This document shows positions 61,369 to 64,000 of a stretch of 64,000 bases of DNA, piece after piece. Position 1 is the stretch's first letter. Every line of letters begins with the position of its first letter. The notes beneath the pieces are model-generated. The model worked only from the letters and a program-made list of their open reading frames with translations, did no database searches and was not told where the DNA came from. A program made the translations under genes and the position numbers. Origin of the DNA: Litorilituus sediminis (GTDB lineage: Bacteria; Pseudomonadota; Gammaproteobacteria; Enterobacterales; Alteromonadaceae); the NCBI RefSeq assembly GCF_004295665.1, contig NZ_CP034759.1:2294001-2358000 (forward strand), read 5' to 3'.

Positions 61369-61389
61369 GGCCCATTTGAACGACAACAC
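61369..61389 (+). promoter_or_regulatory. shared upstream motif, copy 2 (second DUF4386 gene)
   Basis: GGCCCATTTGAACGACAACA begins at 61369, 71 bases before the ATG of the second paralogue. It agrees with copy 1 at all but two positions. Confidence 0.6.
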
Positions 61390-61439
61390 CCATAAATTTA
61401 GCGATATTTGCTAACACTTTACACAAATAGAGAGACAAG

Positions 61440-62171
61440 ATGACAACAGTAACACAAAGCAATCAGCAACAATTTTACGCCAGACTTGCTGGCTTATCTT
61501 ACGTTATTTTTACCATTGCCGGCTTGATCAATAACTTTCTATTAAATGCTCGTCTGTCAAAAGTAGAAGCGCTTAATGTCACAGGGATATTTGCTAATGA
61601 AATGCAATTTCGCTTAAGCATTTTAGCAGAAACCATTATGTTTCTTGCAGTGGTTATGGCGTCAGTATCATTTTATTTTGTCTTTAAATCAGTGCATAAA
61701 CAGCTAGCACAAACAGCCTTATGCCTTAGATTAGTCGAAGTCATTATTGGCAGTATCGCCGTGGTGATCAGTATCGCTATGCTGGCATTAACAAGTAAAA
61801 GCTTTTTACTCGACACGGTTAACCTAGAACAAATACGTACCCTAGTTGCCATTGCCGCAAGCTTTAGAGTTCCTGCGTATGAATACAGTTGGATATTTAT
61901 GGGCTTTGCAGGTGTTATTACTTTCTATCTATTTTTCCAAACTCGCTTTATACCAAGAGCTTGGTCAATTTGGGGCATGATTACTTATACCAGCTTGATA
62001 TTGTACCCGGTAGCAAAACTACTAATACCTGAGCTACCTCGCGAGGCTATGTTCGTGCTTTTCCCTGGGGCTCTATTTGAATTAGGCGTAGGCATTTGGT
62101 TGTTAATTAAAGGCATTAATAACGTAAATAAAACTGCAGTTGTTCATAACCAAGCAATCACAGCCAGCTAA
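61440..62171 (+). CDS. DUF4386 family membrane protein (paralogue 2)
   Basis: A 243-residue paralogue of the preceding protein with the same layout: RLAGLSYVIFTIAGLINNFLL, FRLSILAETIMFLAVVMASVSFYFVFKSVHKQLA, FIPRAWSIWGMITYTSLILYP and LFPGALFELGVGIWLLIKGI. GAGAGACA precedes the ATG. The two look like a local duplication that has diverged; each carries its own copy of the upstream motif. Confidence 0.85.
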   Translation: MTTVTQSNQQQFYARLAGLSYVIFTIAGLINNFLLNARLSKVEALNVTGIFANEMQFRLSILAETIMFLAVVMASVSFYFVFKSVHKQLAQTALCLRLVEVIIGSIAVVISIAMLALTSKSFLLDTVNLEQIRTLVAIAASFRVPAYEYSWIFMGFAGVITFYLFFQTRFIPRAWSIWGMITYTSLILYPVAKLLIPELPREAMFVLFPGALFELGVGIWLLIKGINNVNKTAVVHNQAITAS

Positions 62172-62277
62172 TAACAAGTAGCACGTAGCAAAACTATCGG
62201 GTTGACCCTAGCTAGATTCATTTGCCAATTAAATTTATACTTTTACGGCAACATAAGAAAGCTACGCTGGTAAATAA

Positions 62278-63414
62278 ATGGTCAACCTGTTACCCACAAT
62301 CATATATTCCTGCATGATAGGAATGGCAATTCTCGCTTTACTAGAGGTTTTCAAACGCCCCAATGAGCGACAAAATCTATTCCTCAAAGGGCTATTGATT
62401 TTATTGCTGGTGCATTTAGCCGGCGAGCTTTTAATTTATTCAGGCGCTTATATTTATGCGCCTGTGCTAGCAGGCATGCAACTGCCTTTTCAAGTGTTAA
62501 TGGGGCCTGCGCTTTATTTTTATGCGCATGCAAGCATGTCAGCAGATAAGCGAATAGATAAACACACTTATGCCTTAGCGTTTTCTGGACCAATTATCGT
62601 CATCGTAGCCATGCTGCCCTTTATTTTTATGATGTCTCCTGCTGAAAAGCTGGCACTTGCTGATCCTGCCACCCGAGACCCTGAGTTGTGGAAAATTGCT
62701 GTCGCTACCTGCTTATTTACCACCTTAGTTTTTATTGTCTTCACCTTTTTATTTTTAGTGATGGCATTAAAACTTCATAGTTCGCATCAACAACAACTTA
62801 TGGAGCGCTTTTCAGAAATAGAGCAAAGCTCTTTAGCTTGGTTTAAACCAATATTACTGATTTGGGGGCTCGCATGGTTAATGTATGCCGTTGAATTTTC
62901 TTTAGGTGCCTTAGGGTGGTTTTGGTTTGGCTCAGGCGTGGTGTTACCTATTTTTGAAGCAATCGTTTTAGCCATGTTTATACAGCAAGCGCTAAGTCAA
63001 AAAGTACTATTGGAGTCTGAAAAAGGCGTGCCGCAAGCAAGCCAAACCAGAACATCAGCACTAAGTACCGAGAAAATGCAGCAAATAGCTACCAAACTTG
63101 AGCATGCCATGACAGATGAAAAACTGTTTTTACAAGACAACTTATCATTAAACAAATTATCAGAATCGATTGCTGAAACGGAAAACCATATTTCTGAAAC
63201 CTTGTCTCAGTTTTTAAATACCAAGTTTTTCCAGTTTGTTAATGGTTTTAGAATTGAAGAAGCAAAGAAAGCTCTGCAAGATACCGACAAGTTAATTACC
63301 ACCATTGCCTATGATGTTGGCTTTAATTCTAAATCAACCTTCAACACTGCCTTTAAAAAAGTGGTTGGCTACACACCTTCAGCGTATAGAAGTTCACTTA
63401 GTAAAAACCAGTAA
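62278..63414 (+). CDS. membrane-anchored AraC-family transcriptional regulator
   Basis: A 378-residue protein with seven or so N-terminal transmembrane helices (about 1-245) and a C-terminal AraC-type double HTH (LSLNKLSESIAETENHISETLSQFLN, then ITTIAYDVGFNSKSTFNTAFKKVVGYTPSAYR). Such proteins regulate genes from the membrane. Its place behind two DUF4386 genes with a shared motif makes it their likely regulator; this is inference. Confidence 0.88.
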   Translation: MVNLLPTIIYSCMIGMAILALLEVFKRPNERQNLFLKGLLILLLVHLAGELLIYSGAYIYAPVLAGMQLPFQVLMGPALYFYAHASMSADKRIDKHTYALAFSGPIIVIVAMLPFIFMMSPAEKLALADPATRDPELWKIAVATCLFTTLVFIVFTFLFLVMALKLHSSHQQQLMERFSEIEQSSLAWFKPILLIWGLAWLMYAVEFSLGALGWFWFGSGVVLPIFEAIVLAMFIQQALSQKVLLESEKGVPQASQTRTSALSTEKMQQIATKLEHAMTDEKLFLQDNLSLNKLSESIAETENHISETLSQFLNTKFFQFVNGFRIEEAKKALQDTDKLITTIAYDVGFNSKSTFNTAFKKVVGYTPSAYRSSLSKNQ

Positions 63415-63481
63415 GTTGAATGTGATGATACATGCGATTCGATACATGCTAACAAGGCAAGCATGTATCGACAGAATCTGA

Positions 63482-63757
63482 TTAACCAGTAGTAAAGTCA
63501 GTAAAAGTTGCTACACTCTCAAGTTCTTCTACTTCAACCTTATCAACTACGGCTTTTTCTGAGCCAATATGAAGCCAAGCAATCAGTTGTTCAATGTCCG
63601 CTTGCTCGCCACAAGCAATCACTTCAACATTGCCATTGGCTAAATTGATTGCTTGGCCTGTTAAACCAAGTTCAATGGCTTTTTTCTGCGTGTTAGCGCG
63701 AAACCAAACGCGTTGCACTTTGCCGCTAACAATGGCTTTTATTTGCTTAGTAGTCAT
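63482..63757 (-). CDS. acyP: acylphosphatase
   Basis: A 91-residue enzyme hydrolysing acyl phosphates. It matches the family: SGKVQRVWFRANTQKKAIELGLTGQAINLANGNVEVIACG, with the phosphate loop G-V-Q-V-F-R and its catalytic Arg, and the conserved Asn in AINLANG. Length is normal. A weak ribosome site only. Confidence 0.92.
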   Translation of the reverse strand: MTTKQIKAIVSGKVQRVWFRANTQKKAIELGLTGQAINLANGNVEVIACGEQADIEQLIAWLHIGSEKAVVDKVEVEELESVATFTDFTTG

Positions 63758-63850
63758 TTAAATATCTGTAACTTATATGATAAATGCGAATTATGTTAGC
63801 TATTATACGCTGAAGTTAACCACATAACCCACATTCATTTGCTATTCAAC

Positions 63851-63862
63851 TTAGGGCGTGTT
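63851..63862. repeat. solitary copy of a MITE end-like sequence
   Basis: TTAGGGCGTGTT resembles the left end of the element at 42963 (TTAGGACGTGTT). No inverted partner was found nearby, so it may be a decayed remnant or chance. Confidence 0.3.
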
Positions 63863-63866
63863 CAGG

Positions 63867-64000
63867 CTAATCACTACGATGTGGGAAACTAAACGCCTGT
63901 TCGGTTATTAACTTACCTGAGCCATCTCGGGGTGTGGTAAAAAACTCAACCGACAGTTCATCGTTATCATTATCATTATCTAGTGCTAAGTGAGCAAAGC
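63867..64000 (-). CDS. C-terminal end of a gene cut by the window edge
   Basis: A minus-strand frame open from the window edge to a TAG at 63867-63869, giving about 43 residues: an acidic Asp/Asn stretch (LALDNDNDNDELSVEFFTTP) and a tail ending QAFSFPHRSD. No motif allows identification. It runs in the same direction as acyP upstream of it. Confidence 0.5.
   Translation of the reverse strand, partial: FAHLALDNDNDNDELSVEFFTTPRDGSGKLITEQAFSFPHRSD

Overview
The window looks like chromosomal DNA of a marine, AT-rich gammaproteobacterium of the order Alteromonadales, most likely Colwelliaceae (Colwellia or Thalassotalea-like). This rests on gene order (nadC-ampD-ampE-pdhR-aceEF-lpdA, ilvGMEDA next to comM, proBA, hemN-DUF2489-yihI), on families typical of that group (a probable DUF3083 protein, DUF2489, DUF3313) and on intergenic inverted-repeat elements that resemble Alteromonadales MITEs. 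No rRNA, tRNA, CRISPR array or intact transposase was seen. The species is inferred, not proven.

Layout. 1-4.6 kb: a cut-off gene end, a TonB-C periplasmic protein, a WYL regulator coupled to a small ABM-fold protein, a minimal M9 metallopeptidase lipoprotein, a flavin reductase and a ~310 bp MITE-like element. 4.6-14.9 kb: pyruvate dehydrogenase operon pdhR-aceE-aceF-lpdA (transcribed leftward, with a perfect PdhR operator) and ampE-ampD, with a retropepsin-like protease and nadC divergent. 15-24.5 kb: argP/argO, a DUF6351 hydrolase, a DUF3313 lipoprotein, msrA, a RegB/RegA redox two-component pair, a duplicated-domain DUF3083-like protein, DUF3820 and rmf. 24.5-34 kb: hemN (with an FNR-like box), a DksA-like zinc-finger protein, DUF2489, yihI, tesB, mscM/ybdG, a PlsC acyltransferase, proBA. 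34-39 kb: a respiratory accessory cluster (NorF-like, NorE-like, ccoG) under a PAS-sigma54 activator whose probable binding sites and a good -24/-12 promoter can be read directly. 39-43 kb: FG-GAP lipoprotein, TauE exporter, ppnP, a second MITE-like element and gene-poor, probably decayed DNA. 43.3-54.4 kb: the branched-chain amino acid block ilvC-ilvY, comM, and ilvL(leader/attenuator)-ilvGMEDA. 54.5-57.4 kb: a nitric-oxide-responsive cluster nsrR, a ferredoxin-NADP reductase-like flavoenzyme, a DUF1971 (YeaR-like) protein and a cyanide/NO-resistant alternative oxidase, with three NsrR-type operators. 57.7-59 kb: two unrecognised accessory genes. 59-64 kb: Tat-exported intradiol-dioxygenase-like protein, two DUF4386 membrane paralogues sharing an upstream motif, a membrane-anchored AraC regulator, acyP and a cut-off gene.

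How it works together. Most of the window is central metabolism (pyruvate to acetyl-CoA, NAD, proline, Ile/Val/Leu, haem) with its own local regulators (PdhR, ArgP, IlvY, ilvL attenuation). Threaded through it is a set of respiratory and redox-stress modules: RegBA, FNR-type control of hemN, the sigma54-dependent ccoG/NorEF cluster and the NsrR-AOX cluster. The best candidates for little-described biology are the PAS-sigma54 regulon with its 15-bp palindromic operators, the compact NsrR-AOX island, and the DUF4386 pair with its shared cis element.
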